Shown here: positions 1-7,917 of the stretch, in pieces
Position numbering within the stretch: the stretch's first letter is position 1
How the letters are laid out: each line of letters opens with the position of its first letter
Origin: Candidatus Kurthia intestinigallinarum
Lineage (GTDB): Bacteria > Bacillota > Bacilli > Bacillales_A > Planococcaceae
Length of the DNA: 64,000 nucleotides
Direction of reading: 5' to 3'
Assembly (NCBI RefSeq): GCF_003991225.1
Contig: NZ_JTFC01000036.1
Location: 1 to 64,000, forward strand
Program-made: the position numbers and the translations under genes
Notes under the pieces: model-generated
What the model saw: only the letters and a program-made list of their open reading frames with translations
Database searches by the model: none
What the model was told of the DNA's origin: nothing

Positions 1-30
1 TATACTATTCGAAAAAAGGAGGTGTCTGTC

Positions 31-1173
31 ATGTCACATCAAGCGTATAAATTCCGTATCTACCCAAATAAAGATCAACGAGTATTGATTCATCAAACAC
101 ATGGGCATTGTCGTTTTGTTTACAACCATTTTCTTGCGTTGTGGAATACTTCTTATGAAGAAGAAGGAAAAGGGTTGAATCGTTCCATTATGTCCAAAAT
201 GCTCACAAAGCTGAAAAAACAAGAGGATACGGCATGGCTACGCAACGTAGATAGTGTGGCATTACAAGCCTCTTATGAAAATTTAATAGACGCTTTTCAA
301 CGTTTCTTTCAAAAGCAAAATAACTATCCTCGCTTCAAAAGTAAAAAGAATCCAGTTCAAAGTTATACTACGAAGAATACGAATAACAATATTGCGATTG
401 TCGGTAATCAAATGAAGCTACCAAAACTAGGACTCGTAAAATTTGCGAAGTCGCGTGATATTGAAGGTCGCATTATGCGCGCAACGATTAAATACAATGC
501 GAGTGGTACGTTTTACGTGTCTGTCCAATGCGAAGTACCAGACTTTAAGCCATTGCCTCAAACAAATGAAGCTGTAGGAATTGATTTAGGTATCACCGAT
601 TTTGCGATTCTGTCTAATGGACGTAGAGTGGATAACCAACGCTTTACGAAGAAGATGGAACAGAAATTAAAACGTGAGCAGCGCAAATTATCCCGTCGCT
701 ACGAGCAAGCGAAAAAAGAGGGTCGTAACCTACGTGCGTGCATGAACTACCAAAAGCAACGTCGTAAAGTGGCTCGTTTGCGTGAGCGTGTTGCGTTTCA
801 ACGTGAAGATTTTTTAAATAAACTGTCAACGGCATTGATTCGTCACTATGACGTCATCTGTCTTGAAGACTTAAACACAAAAGGCATGTTGAAAAATCAT
901 AAGTTGGCAAAAGCGATAGCGGATGTGTCATGGTCTGAATTTGTGACCAAGCTAAAATATAAGGCAAAATGGCTCGATCGAAAAATTGTCGAAATCGACA
1001 GATTCTTCCCATCGAGCCAACTTTGTCATGCCTGTGGTCATCGAGATGGCAAGAAACCATTAGCTATTCGTGTGTGGACTTGTTCAGCTTGTGGTACGAC
1101 ACTAGACCGAGATATTAATGCAAGTAAGAATATCTTAATCGAAGGGTTAAGACTTTTAAAGCAACAACCGTAG
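31..1173 (+). CDS. tnpB: TnpB, IS200/IS605-family RNA-guided endonuclease
   Basis: Transposon-encoded RuvC-type nuclease of about 380 residues, the usual TnpB size. Seen directly: RuvC-I motif GIDLGITDF with Asp185, RuvC-II CLEDLN with Glu279, a C-terminal zinc ribbon (Cys332, Cys335, Cys351, Cys354) and the final DRDINAS motif with Asp361, so the catalytic triad and zinc site look intact. The ATG at 31 is preferred because AAAGGAGGTG lies 6 bases upstream; an in-frame GTG at 22 lies inside that ribosome site. In this family the protein uses a guide RNA read from the element's right end to cut DNA next to a short target-adjacent motif, and this helps the element persist. No TnpA transposase is visible, but only 30 bases lie upstream, so the left end cannot be judged. 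Confidence 0.95.
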   Translation: MSHQAYKFRIYPNKDQRVLIHQTHGHCRFVYNHFLALWNTSYEEEGKGLNRSIMSKMLTKLKKQEDTAWLRNVDSVALQASYENLIDAFQRFFQKQNNYPRFKSKKNPVQSYTTKNTNNNIAIVGNQMKLPKLGLVKFAKSRDIEGRIMRATIKYNASGTFYVSVQCEVPDFKPLPQTNEAVGIDLGITDFAILSNGRRVDNQRFTKKMEQKLKREQRKLSRRYEQAKKEGRNLRACMNYQKQRRKVARLRERVAFQREDFLNKLSTALIRHYDVICLEDLNTKGMLKNHKLAKAIADVSWSEFVTKLKYKAKWLDRKIVEIDRFFPSSQLCHACGHRDGKKPLAIRVWTCSACGTTLDRDINASKNILIEGLRLLKQQP

Positions 1174-1303
1174 GAACTACGGGGATAGCCTACTAAAAAA
1201 GTGAAGCCGCTGTTTCGAGCAACTGGAAACAAGCAAGCACTGTTCGTAGGAATCTCCCACTTCAAGCAACGTTCAAAGAATGGCTAAGTGGGGGTAGTTC
1301 AAG
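1174..1303 (+). ncRNA. Candidate omega-RNA (reRNA) and right end of the TnpB element
   Basis: The non-coding stretch directly after the tnpB stop has the layout of an IS605-type right end. A stem pairs CTCCCACTT (1254-1262) with AAGTGGGGG (1286-1294), 9 bp with one G-U, followed by GTAGTTCA. In TnpB systems the guide RNA covers the 3' end of tnpB plus this region, and its spacer is the DNA just outside the element, here beginning near 1301-1304. The exact boundary and the target-adjacent motif cannot be set from one copy. Confidence 0.6.
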
Positions 1304-1463
1304 AATAGTACCCATATTATTAAAATAATAATGAGAAAAACATTATTGGTTCGTTGCGTTAAATTTTCTAATACACAATGAGAGAAGAAGAGAAACTTTA
1401 AAAAATGTAGGTATTTAAAGGTACAATCGAATTTTCGGTGGATGACCAAGACTGTCGATTTTC

Positions 1464-1520
1464 CAACGATGCAAGAAATGCGTAGTGGGTAAAAGTCAAA
1501 AATAGTACAAATATTAATAG
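1464..1520 (+). repeat. Diverged second copy of the element's right end and flank
   Basis: This segment aligns with 1267-1320: both carry CAACG, then a GCAAGAAATG or CAAAGAATGG block, then TAGTGGG or AAGTGGG, then (A)GTCAA or GTTCAA, then AATAGTAC and ATATTA. The stem partner of the first copy is not conserved. A further similarity, AAAATAATAATGAG (1322-1335) against AAAATTATTATGAG (1532-1545), extends it to the start of the next gene. It looks like an old partial duplication or the scar of an earlier related insertion. Confidence 0.5.
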
Positions 1521-1558
1521 TTGGTAATTGGAAAATTATTATGAGTGAGGGAAAGTAT

Positions 1559-2359
1559 ATGACAAATTATGGTGAAAATTTATTTGAAGGAGCAGCAGCG
1601 TATTATGCACAGTATCGACCAGTGTATCCGGCACATCTCATTCGCTTTTTAGTAGAGAAGTTTGCTGATAATGGTCAGCAGAAACTGCTGGATATTGGCT
1701 GTGGCACAGGAGAAATTTCCTTTCGTTTATTCGATTGGTTTGACGAGGTCATAGGCATTGATACGGATAAGGAAATGCTATGTGAGGCAATGCGCAAAAA
1801 AGAGCTGCTTCGCGTCTCAAATGTACATTTTTTCAATGGAGACCTCGTACAGTTTTTAGCGCATCAGTCTATAGATAAACTTCAGCTTGTAACAATGGCA
1901 AAATCTTTTCATTGGATGGACCGCGAAGCGCTGTTACATACACTTTATCCACTGATTCAATCAGGTGGTGGCGTAGCACTTATTGATCAGTACATACCGA
2001 ATAAAGAAATAACGCCTTGGGAGCAGGCATTTAAACAAGTTGTGAAGAAATGGTACGGAGCAGAGCGCAGAGCCGGTAATACAACGTATACGCATCCAGT
2101 AAAAAGCCATGCAACGGTAATTGAGGAATCTGCTTTTACCTTACAGCAATATTCATTAGCTCCTTATACATATACGTGGACAATTGACGCTATCTTAGGC
2201 AATCATTACTCAACATCTTACGGTCTAAAACAATTTTTAGGAAGTGAAGCACGCATACAAGCATTTGAGCAAGATGTTCGTGAAACATTATTGCAGCTTA
2301 ATCCAGCAGGTGTTTTTGAAGAAATACTGCCTGTGTCGGTGAAGTTAGCAATGAAATAG
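1559..2359 (+). CDS. Class I SAM-dependent methyltransferase
   Basis: Small-molecule-type methyltransferase of 266 residues. The Rossmann motif I LLDIGCGTGEIS lies near residue 45, followed by the acidic VIGIDTDKEML strand that would bind the ribose of S-adenosylmethionine, and a Methyltransf_11/25-like core. The ATG at 1559 is preferred over the in-frame ATG at 1541: GAGGG (1547-1551) sits 7 bases before it, whereas the earlier ATG has no ribosome site. The substrate is not evident. The gene stands alone between the TnpB right end and a palindromic repeat that may act as its terminator. Confidence 0.85.
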   Translation: MTNYGENLFEGAAAYYAQYRPVYPAHLIRFLVEKFADNGQQKLLDIGCGTGEISFRLFDWFDEVIGIDTDKEMLCEAMRKKELLRVSNVHFFNGDLVQFLAHQSIDKLQLVTMAKSFHWMDREALLHTLYPLIQSGGGVALIDQYIPNKEITPWEQAFKQVVKKWYGAERRAGNTTYTHPVKSHATVIEESAFTLQQYSLAPYTYTWTIDAILGNHYSTSYGLKQFLGSEARIQAFEQDVRETLLQLNPAGVFEEILPVSVKLAMK

Positions 2360-2361
2360 AT

Positions 2362-2502
2362 AAAAGAGGCTTTGACATACGTGTAAAAACAACATCTTCT
2401 ATGTGCATAAAAAAACCGGAACCGCGCCACAGCGCGGTTCCGGTTTTTCGTTGCGAACGCTCAAAAAGGAAAAGGACGTGTTTTGTCGCAGCCTCTTTTT
2501 TT
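2362..2502. repeat. Dispersed palindromic repeat, copy A
   Basis: A 141-base element bounded by complementary ends (AAAAGAGGCT... and ...CAGCCTCTTTTT) with a perfect inner hairpin: 17-bp stem 2411-2427/2432-2448 and loop CACA. A related copy lies at 20618-20760. It follows the methyltransferase stop and could serve as a two-way terminator with the convergent gene at 2523. Confidence 0.8.
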
Positions 2503-2522
2503 AATGATGTAAGCATATAATG

Positions 2523-2999
2523 CTATGTAGATAGACGTTCGATTAATGTTGGAATTAATTCCGCTTCACTTTCATCGTAAAACCATATCTCGGCTTCATC
2601 TTCAACGATGACAAATAACGGTTTATCATTGGAATAGAAGGCTAAATATTCAGGGAGTTCGCCCATTTCCCAACCAAATGCATGATTTGTAAAGGTTTTA
2701 AGTACTTCTTTCGCACGACGAATGGATTTATAGCGAAAAACATGTGATTTTCGTTCAGAGCCATATATATGCGCAATATTTCCATAACGATGCACTTTTC
2801 GTTTGATTAAAAATTCATCTAGCGGTTCTAGCACAGTCGAATAGGTTTCCTCTAAGAGGTTTTCATTCAACACATTGTCGGCATTAACTTTAATGGACTC
2901 TTCTTTAATCGTGAACTCAAAAAAGTCGGATAGCTTAAAAGCGACATCAAGTAACGTAAAATAGTCTTCATTAAAAAAATCTTCGTTTACACATCTCAT
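2523..2999 (-). CDS. Hypothetical acidic protein, 158 aa
   Basis: No family recognised. The product is soluble, without signal peptide or membrane segment, rich in Asp/Glu, with a C-terminal stretch (FVIVEDEAEIWFYDESEAE) that looks like a beta-hairpin. The ATG at 2999 is preferred over an in-frame GTG at 3008: AAGGAG lies 8 bases upstream of the ATG and the GTG overlaps it. It is transcribed alone, convergent with the methyltransferase. Confidence 0.6.
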   Translation of the reverse strand: MRCVNEDFFNEDYFTLLDVAFKLSDFFEFTIKEESIKVNADNVLNENLLEETYSTVLEPLDEFLIKRKVHRYGNIAHIYGSERKSHVFRYKSIRRAKEVLKTFTNHAFGWEMGELPEYLAFYSNDKPLFVIVEDEAEIWFYDESEAELIPTLIERLST

Positions 3000-3068
3000 T
3001 ATTTTCACTCCTTACGAGAAGAATGTATTGAATAAGTTTAACATAATAATATTGGGGCTAGAAAAGAT

Positions 3069-3101
3069 AAAAAAGGCAGACATCGTGCCATGATGTCTAC
3101 C
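3069..3101 (-). terminator. Rho-independent terminator
   Basis: On the minus strand GGTAGACATC pairs with GATGTCTGCC around a 7-base loop and is followed by a T-run. It sits directly after the small gene at 3106-3273. Confidence 0.8.
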
Positions 3102-3105
3102 TAGA

Positions 3106-3273
3106 TTAAAACAATAATTGATAAATGACATAGCTAATCACCAATATGACAATAATGGAAAGTGTAGCTTTCCAGTTTGTCCCGGCTCTAACAGGTTGGT
3201 TGATGCTGTCATTTAAAGTACCACCTGGATTTTTTTCGGCTTCTTGACGGTGCAGCTTTTCAGGATCGTGCAT
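3106..3273 (-). CDS. Small single-pass membrane protein, 55 aa
   Basis: A short gene with the ribosome site AAAGGTGG before its ATG and a strong terminator after its stop. The N-terminal half is polar (begins MHDPEKLHRQEAEKN) and the C-terminal half is one hydrophobic helix (TLSIIVILVISYVIYQLLF) reaching the C-terminus, so it is a likely tail-anchored membrane peptide. Function unknown. Confidence 0.7.
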   Translation of the reverse strand: MHDPEKLHRQEAEKNPGGTLNDSINQPVRAGTNWKATLSIIVILVISYVIYQLLF

Positions 3274-3346
3274 CTAAACACCACCTTTAAAGGGATATTA
3301 TGTATAATTATACAGCGAGTTTATTAATGAAAAATGGAGGTCACCC

Positions 3347-4147
3347 ATGACGATATATCATTCGAAAGAAAGCACTATTTTTACGATTACACCGCAGCCT
3401 GTTGTTGAAAAGGTGTTGCTAAAAGATGTCGGCTGTGAGGTTGGACTTGATGCAAATCAACAAATTGCGACGCTGCGTTTTACCCGTGACGATTTCGAAC
3501 GTCGAAAGAAATTAACGATTTATGGCGGTACATATTTTAAGATTCTACGAAAGCAACCTACAGCTGTGTATACGTATTATAATGCTGTATTTTCATTTGC
3601 AAAGGGGAAGCTTGCCTCTATCGAATTCAAGCATCAGGCAGAGACAGTGAAAGAGATGCGTATGGAGCTTTTACTGCCGCCCATTGAATATGACGAGGAA
3701 ACGGAAATGATTTCTTTGGCGTTAGATGAAGATGTTTCGCTCACAGACCCTAGGGCAGCTGCGTTTGCATGGCATAATTTAAAAAGCCAAGCGGATAATT
3801 TTTACTTTGATGGAAAGTTAGTCGTCTATTTAGATGGTGAGTTATTTTTCGAAGAGAGCACCACTGATGTTTGTGGGTTACTTAAGGCGCTAAAAACCTA
3901 TAAAGAATATGATGGAGTAAAGGATATTTTATTTTTAGATTCTACTGTAACGTTTTTAATTACGAAATCGGACGCGGGTATGCATTTGTATACGCATGAT
4001 GAAGCCCAACAATGGAGTAAGCTGATTCCACCGGCACTCTTTGATAAGGCGATAGAAGATGTTTATACTGCTTTTTGTACACTTCTAATCGATACAAAAT
4101 TACCGTTATCGCAGCGTGAAGATGTGTTAGCACTAAGCATGGTATAA
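3347..4147 (+). CDS. Hypothetical protein, 266 aa
   Basis: Start supported by TGGAGG eight bases upstream of the ATG. No signal peptide, membrane segment or recognised motif; composition suggests an alpha/beta cytoplasmic protein. It precedes the acetyltransferase gene by about 30 bases and is probably co-transcribed with it. No function is proposed. Confidence 0.6.
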   Translation: MTIYHSKESTIFTITPQPVVEKVLLKDVGCEVGLDANQQIATLRFTRDDFERRKKLTIYGGTYFKILRKQPTAVYTYYNAVFSFAKGKLASIEFKHQAETVKEMRMELLLPPIEYDEETEMISLALDEDVSLTDPRAAAFAWHNLKSQADNFYFDGKLVVYLDGELFFEESTTDVCGLLKALKTYKEYDGVKDILFLDSTVTFLITKSDAGMHLYTHDEAQQWSKLIPPALFDKAIEDVYTAFCTLLIDTKLPLSQREDVLALSMV

Positions 4148-4180
4148 TGACGAAGTAAAAAGCTGTAAAGGATGATGACA

Positions 4181-4621
4181 ATGTGGTCAATCAAAAAATT
4201 TGATGAATTATCAACGAAGGAATTGTATGCTATTTTGAAGGAGCGTACAGATGTATTTGTTGTCGAGCAGGCATGTCCATATCCAGAACTAGATGGCAAA
4301 GATTTTGCTTCGTATCATTTATTTAAAGAGCAGGACGGTGAAATTGTGGCATATTTACGTGTGCTACCGGCAGGTGTATCCTATGATGAGGCATCGATTG
4401 GACGCGTTCTTGTGAAGCAAAACTACCGCGGACAAGGACTAGCACAGCAATTACTAAAGAAAGCATTACGCTTTTTAGAAGATGAGCTTCATGAAACGAC
4501 GATTAAAATCCAAGCACAGGATTATTTACGCAAATTTTATGGCTCGTTTGGATTTGAAGTTATCTCTGAAACGTATTTAGAAGATGATATTCCACATGTA
4601 GATATGCTGAAGAAGGCATAA
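4181..4621 (+). CDS. ElaA-like GNAT acetyltransferase
   Basis: GNAT fold protein of 146 residues. The N-terminal block RTDVFVVEQACPYPELDGKD is the signature of the ElaA subgroup, and IGRVLVKQNYRGQGLAQQLL is the acetyl-CoA-binding motif A with the R/QxxGxG/A loop. A late LRKFYGSFGFEV block is the usual GNAT C-terminal helix. The ATG at 4181 is chosen because AAAGGA lies 8 bases upstream; ATGs at 4172 and 4175 overlap that site. The substrate is unknown. The stop runs into a two-way terminator. Confidence 0.85.
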   Translation: MWSIKKFDELSTKELYAILKERTDVFVVEQACPYPELDGKDFASYHLFKEQDGEIVAYLRVLPAGVSYDEASIGRVLVKQNYRGQGLAQQLLKKALRFLEDELHETTIKIQAQDYLRKFYGSFGFEVISETYLEDDIPHVDMLKKA

Positions 4622-4663
4622 AAAAAGAGGCTAAGACCAAGGGAAACGGTCAGCCTCTTTTTT
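4621..4663. terminator. Bidirectional terminator
   Basis: AAAAAGAGGCT...AGACC pairs with GGTC...AGCCTCTTTTTT; T-runs follow on both strands. It separates the acetyltransferase gene from the convergent permease gene. Confidence 0.85.
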
Positions 4664-5690
4664 AATTGCGTGTTTTTAATAGTAGATAAATAAAATATGG
4701 TGCACCAACAATCGATAAGATGACCCCAACAGGCAATTCTGCAGGTGCGATGACGATACGTGCGATCGTATCCGATGCAACAACGAGTAATGCGCCAATT
4801 AGTGCGCTTAGCGGTAGTACACGCATATGTGAACGACCAACTAAACGACGTGCAATATGTGGTGCAATCAGTCCAAGGAATGTCAGGCCACCACCAACGG
4901 CTACACAGCTACCTGCTAAAAGCACCGCTAAAATTAATAGCCATTTTCGCTCTTTATTGACATTAATACCGACACCAATAGCAGACATTTCATTTAGTGA
5001 AATAATATCGAGTGTACGGGATTTATAAAAGGCGATTGGTAGTAAAATAAGAAGCCATGGCAGTAATGCTAAAACAAATGTCCAAGACGTTGCATAGATT
5101 GAGCCTGATAGCCAGACGAGTGTTCGTGTGAAATCAACTGGCTCCATGCGTAATTGAAAAATCGTAATACCGGCACTAAATGCGGCATTAATCCCAATCC
5201 CAATTAAAAGCATGCGGGTGGGTGCAATCCTTCCTTTACGATATGCGAGTGTATAAATAAGAAATGCTGCAAGCAGTGCACCAAATAATGCCACAACGGG
5301 TTTTAAAAATACAAAAAATACTGAGTTTGTAGCAACAAAGCTTTGAAAGAAAAATGTATAGAGTACAATGGCGAAGCCCGCTCCTGAGTTGATCCCTAAA
5401 ATACCGGGGTCAGCTAACGGATTACTTGAAATACTTTGTAAAATAGCACCTGAGACAGCGATGCCCATGCCGACTAAAATCGCCATCGTAATGCGTGGCA
5501 TACGGAAGTCAAAAATAGTCATGGCATCCTCTGGGTTGCCAAGTCCAACCATAGTTTGAAGGAAGCTAAAAAATGAAATTTGAATATAGCCTGTATTGAC
5601 GCTAATAAACATCGCGACAACTAATAACACGAGACAGGCAACTAAATAGAAATAAAATCGACTTGAATGTTTGCGTAATGAATTTTGCAT
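4662..5690 (-). CDS. FecCD-family iron-siderophore ABC permease (YfhA-like)
   Basis: Integral membrane permease of 342 residues, the usual length for BtuC/FecD proteins. About nine to ten hydrophobic helices are visible, with the family signatures GLGNPEDAMTIFDFRMPR near residue 50, SGAILQSISSNPLADPGILGI and GGLTFLGLIAPHIARRLVG near the ATPase coupling helix. Its start overlaps the stop of the upstream permease gene by one base (TAATG), so translation is coupled and the two form a heterodimeric channel. It most resembles YfhA of the B. subtilis YfiY-YfiZ-YfhA importer for hydroxamate-carboxylate siderophores. The substrate is inferred from that resemblance. Confidence 0.88.
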   Translation of the reverse strand: MQNSLRKHSSRFYFYLVACLVLLVVAMFISVNTGYIQISFFSFLQTMVGLGNPEDAMTIFDFRMPRITMAILVGMGIAVSGAILQSISSNPLADPGILGINSGAGFAIVLYTFFFQSFVATNSVFFVFLKPVVALFGALLAAFLIYTLAYRKGRIAPTRMLLIGIGINAAFSAGITIFQLRMEPVDFTRTLVWLSGSIYATSWTFVLALLPWLLILLPIAFYKSRTLDIISLNEMSAIGVGINVNKERKWLLILAVLLAGSCVAVGGGLTFLGLIAPHIARRLVGRSHMRVLPLSALIGALLVVASDTIARIVIAPAELPVGVILSIVGAPYFIYLLLKTRN

Positions 5691-6724
5691 TATAAACCTC
5701 TTCCATCTTTGCGTGCCAAGTATAAGAAGAATGGTACGCCTATAATTGCGGTAATCGCACCAACTGGCGTCTCAAATGGACTCATAATGATACGACCTAA
5801 AATATCTGCGAAGAGTAGCAGACAGCCACCAACAATGGCAGATACCGGAATGATCCAGCGATAATCGACACCAACAATGGCGCGGACAATATGCGGCACA
5901 ACAAGACCAACAAAGCCAATAATGCCGGCAATTGATACAGCTGCCCCTGTTAGTAAAAGTACAACAATGGTACATAAAATACGGATAAGTGTTGTGCGTT
6001 GACCAAGTCCTTTCGCGACCTCTTCTCCTAAACTCATGACAGAGATGGATTTAGATAGGAAGAACGCGAGCAAAAGACCAGCAACAATAAATGGTACGGC
6101 TACTTGTACATGTATGGGCTGGATAGAAGATAAGCCGCCAGCGTACCAAAAGCTAATGTCTTTTGCGACATCATATTTTAAGCCAATTGTTGTTGATAAG
6201 GCACTGAGCATAGCTGTAATGGCAGAACCGGCGAGTGCGAGCTTCACCGGTGTGATGCCACCTTTACCTATAGCCGTTAATGTAAAGACAAGTGCAGCTC
6301 CTGCTCCAGCGCCGATAAATGAAAACAGCACAAGTGTTGAGAAGTCAGGTGCTTTTGTTACCGCGTATGCGATGGAAAGCATAAATCCAGCGCCTGCTGT
6401 AACCCCTAGAATAGAAGGCTCAGCTAAAGCATTTCGCGTCACACCTTGCATAATTGCACCTGATACGGCAAGTGCTGCGCCAACTAAAAGACCTGCAATG
6501 GCGCGTGGTAGGCGTAATTCATGCAAGATAACATGGGCGCTATTTGTTTCATCATAATGAAATAGCGCATCCCAAATTCCTTTATACGTTAAATCACTAG
6601 CCCCAAATCGAATAGAAAGTGCAACAGCAAAAAGTACGAGTATAATAAGGAAGATTGTTGCAATCCATCTAAAAGAAGAACGATAGTGACTTGCTAAATA
6701 ACTAAAAGATTTTTTTTCGTTCAT
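5690..6724 (-). CDS. FecCD-family iron-siderophore ABC permease (YfiZ-like)
   Basis: First gene of the permease pair, 344 residues, with the same fold: HELRLPRAIAGLLVGAALAVSG, GAIMQGVTRNALAEPSILG and AGIIGFVGLVVPHIVRAIVG. The start at 6724 is preferred because AGGAG lies 8 bases upstream; an in-frame ATG at 6745 has no such site. It is divergent from the binding-protein gene at 6881, and a Fur-like box lies between, so iron repression of both transcripts is likely. Confidence 0.88.
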   Translation of the reverse strand: MNEKKSFSYLASHYRSSFRWIATIFLIILVLFAVALSIRFGASDLTYKGIWDALFHYDETNSAHVILHELRLPRAIAGLLVGAALAVSGAIMQGVTRNALAEPSILGVTAGAGFMLSIAYAVTKAPDFSTLVLFSFIGAGAGAALVFTLTAIGKGGITPVKLALAGSAITAMLSALSTTIGLKYDVAKDISFWYAGGLSSIQPIHVQVAVPFIVAGLLLAFFLSKSISVMSLGEEVAKGLGQRTTLIRILCTIVVLLLTGAAVSIAGIIGFVGLVVPHIVRAIVGVDYRWIIPVSAIVGGCLLLFADILGRIIMSPFETPVGAITAIIGVPFFLYLARKDGRGL

Positions 6725-6786
6725 AGTAATAACTCCTGGATTCATGTGTTGACATAATAAAAAATTTGTTTTATCTTAAGTGAGAA

Positions 6787-6801
6787 AGATTTTCATTATC
6801 A
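6787..6801. promoter_or_regulatory. Candidate Fur box
   Basis: AGATTTTCATTATCA matches the 7-1-7 Fur consensus TGATAATnATTATCA at 11 of 14 positions, with the right half-site perfect. It lies in the 156-base divergent promoter region between the permease pair and the binding-protein gene, where it could repress both when iron is sufficient. Confidence 0.6.
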
Positions 6802-6880
6802 TCATATGAGGAATTATAACATTATAGTAAATGAAAATAAACTACTTAAAACTTAAATAGATAGTTAGGAGAATTCAATA

Positions 6881-7849
6881 ATGGCTTTTAAAATGAAAAA
6901 ATTTGGTTTCGCATGCGCAGGAGCATTAGCTTTAGTATTAGCGGGGTGTGGTAACGACTCGAATTCTTCTTCAGATAATAAAGAAAAAACAGAGCAAACA
7001 GATCAAGCAACAAAAACACGTACATTAACAGATGCAATGGGCCATGAAGTAAAAGTACCTGAACAACCAAAACGCGTTATCGCAACATACTTAGAAGATA
7101 ACTTAGTTGCTTTAGGTATTACACCAGTAGCGCAGTGGTCTGTTACAAATGGCGTGCAAGATTACTTACAAGAGGAATTAAAAGATATTCCAACAATTTC
7201 GTACGATTTACCACTTGAAGCCGTTCAAAGTTTTAAACCAGATTTAATCGTAATGGATTCAGCTTCTATGGTAGAGGGCGATAAATACGATCAATACAAT
7301 AAAATTGCACCAACTTATGTTATCGGTAAAGAAGTAAACAATGATTGGCGCGATGAATTAACAAAAATGGGCGAAGTATTTGGTAAAGAAGCGGAAGCAA
7401 AACAAGTGTTAGCTGATTACGAAGACAAAGCTACTGAAGCAAAAAAAGAAATTAAAGATAAAGCAGGCGACATATCTACTGCAGCTGTTTGGGTAACTGG
7501 CGGTAAATTCTTCATCGTATCAGATAATCTTTCAAGCGGAGATGTTATGTACAATGACCTTGGCTTAAAAGTGCCAGCAGTTGTAAAAGAAATTTCTGAA
7601 AAAGCAACAGGTAACTGGAGCGAAATTTCATTAGAAAAACTAGTAACAATGGATGCTGATCACTTATTCTTAATTGAATCAGATGATGATGCAAGTAAAA
7701 AGGCATTAAGCGACAAACTATGGAATACAATTCCAGCTGTAAAATCGGGTAACTTACACAAATTAGGTACAGAATCTCCTTGGCTATACACAGGTGCGAT
7801 TGCGAATACAAAAATTGTTGAAGAAATTACAGACGCTTTAGCAAAATAA
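6881..7849 (+). CDS. Iron-siderophore substrate-binding lipoprotein (YfiY-like)
   Basis: Extracellular lipoprotein that hands ferric siderophore to the two permeases. The signal peptide ends in the lipobox LAGC with Cys23, followed by a Ser/Asn/Glu linker and a class III (FecB/FhuD) binding fold: RTLTDAMGHEVKVPEQPKRV at the start of the mature domain, SFKPDLIVMDS in the middle and a long connecting helix with LTKMGEVFGKEAEAKQVLADYE. At 322 residues it is standard length. AGGAG lies 9 bases before the ATG. A hairpin follows the stop and may lower expression of the downstream ATPase relative to this protein. Confidence 0.88.
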   Translation: MAFKMKKFGFACAGALALVLAGCGNDSNSSSDNKEKTEQTDQATKTRTLTDAMGHEVKVPEQPKRVIATYLEDNLVALGITPVAQWSVTNGVQDYLQEELKDIPTISYDLPLEAVQSFKPDLIVMDSASMVEGDKYDQYNKIAPTYVIGKEVNNDWRDELTKMGEVFGKEAEAKQVLADYEDKATEAKKEIKDKAGDISTAAVWVTGGKFFIVSDNLSSGDVMYNDLGLKVPAVVKEISEKATGNWSEISLEKLVTMDADHLFLIESDDDASKKALSDKLWNTIPAVKSGNLHKLGTESPWLYTGAIANTKIVEEITDALAK

Positions 7850-7859
7850 GCGTTAAATT

Positions 7860-7896
7860 AGAGTTTGTACTTGCATGCGTAAGGCAATCTCTTTTT
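7860..7896 (+). terminator. Weak hairpin, possible partial terminator
   Basis: AGAGTTTG pairs imperfectly with CAATCTCT and is followed by TTTTT. Its place between the binding-protein and ATPase genes suits partial readthrough rather than a full stop. Confidence 0.4.
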
Positions 7897-7917
7897 GTTT
7901 AAAGGAGAATTTTCTAA

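Noticed and set aside
6036-6557. 173-residue plus-strand frame inside the YfiZ-like gene
   Set aside because: It is the antisense shadow of a well-supported permease gene with family motifs.
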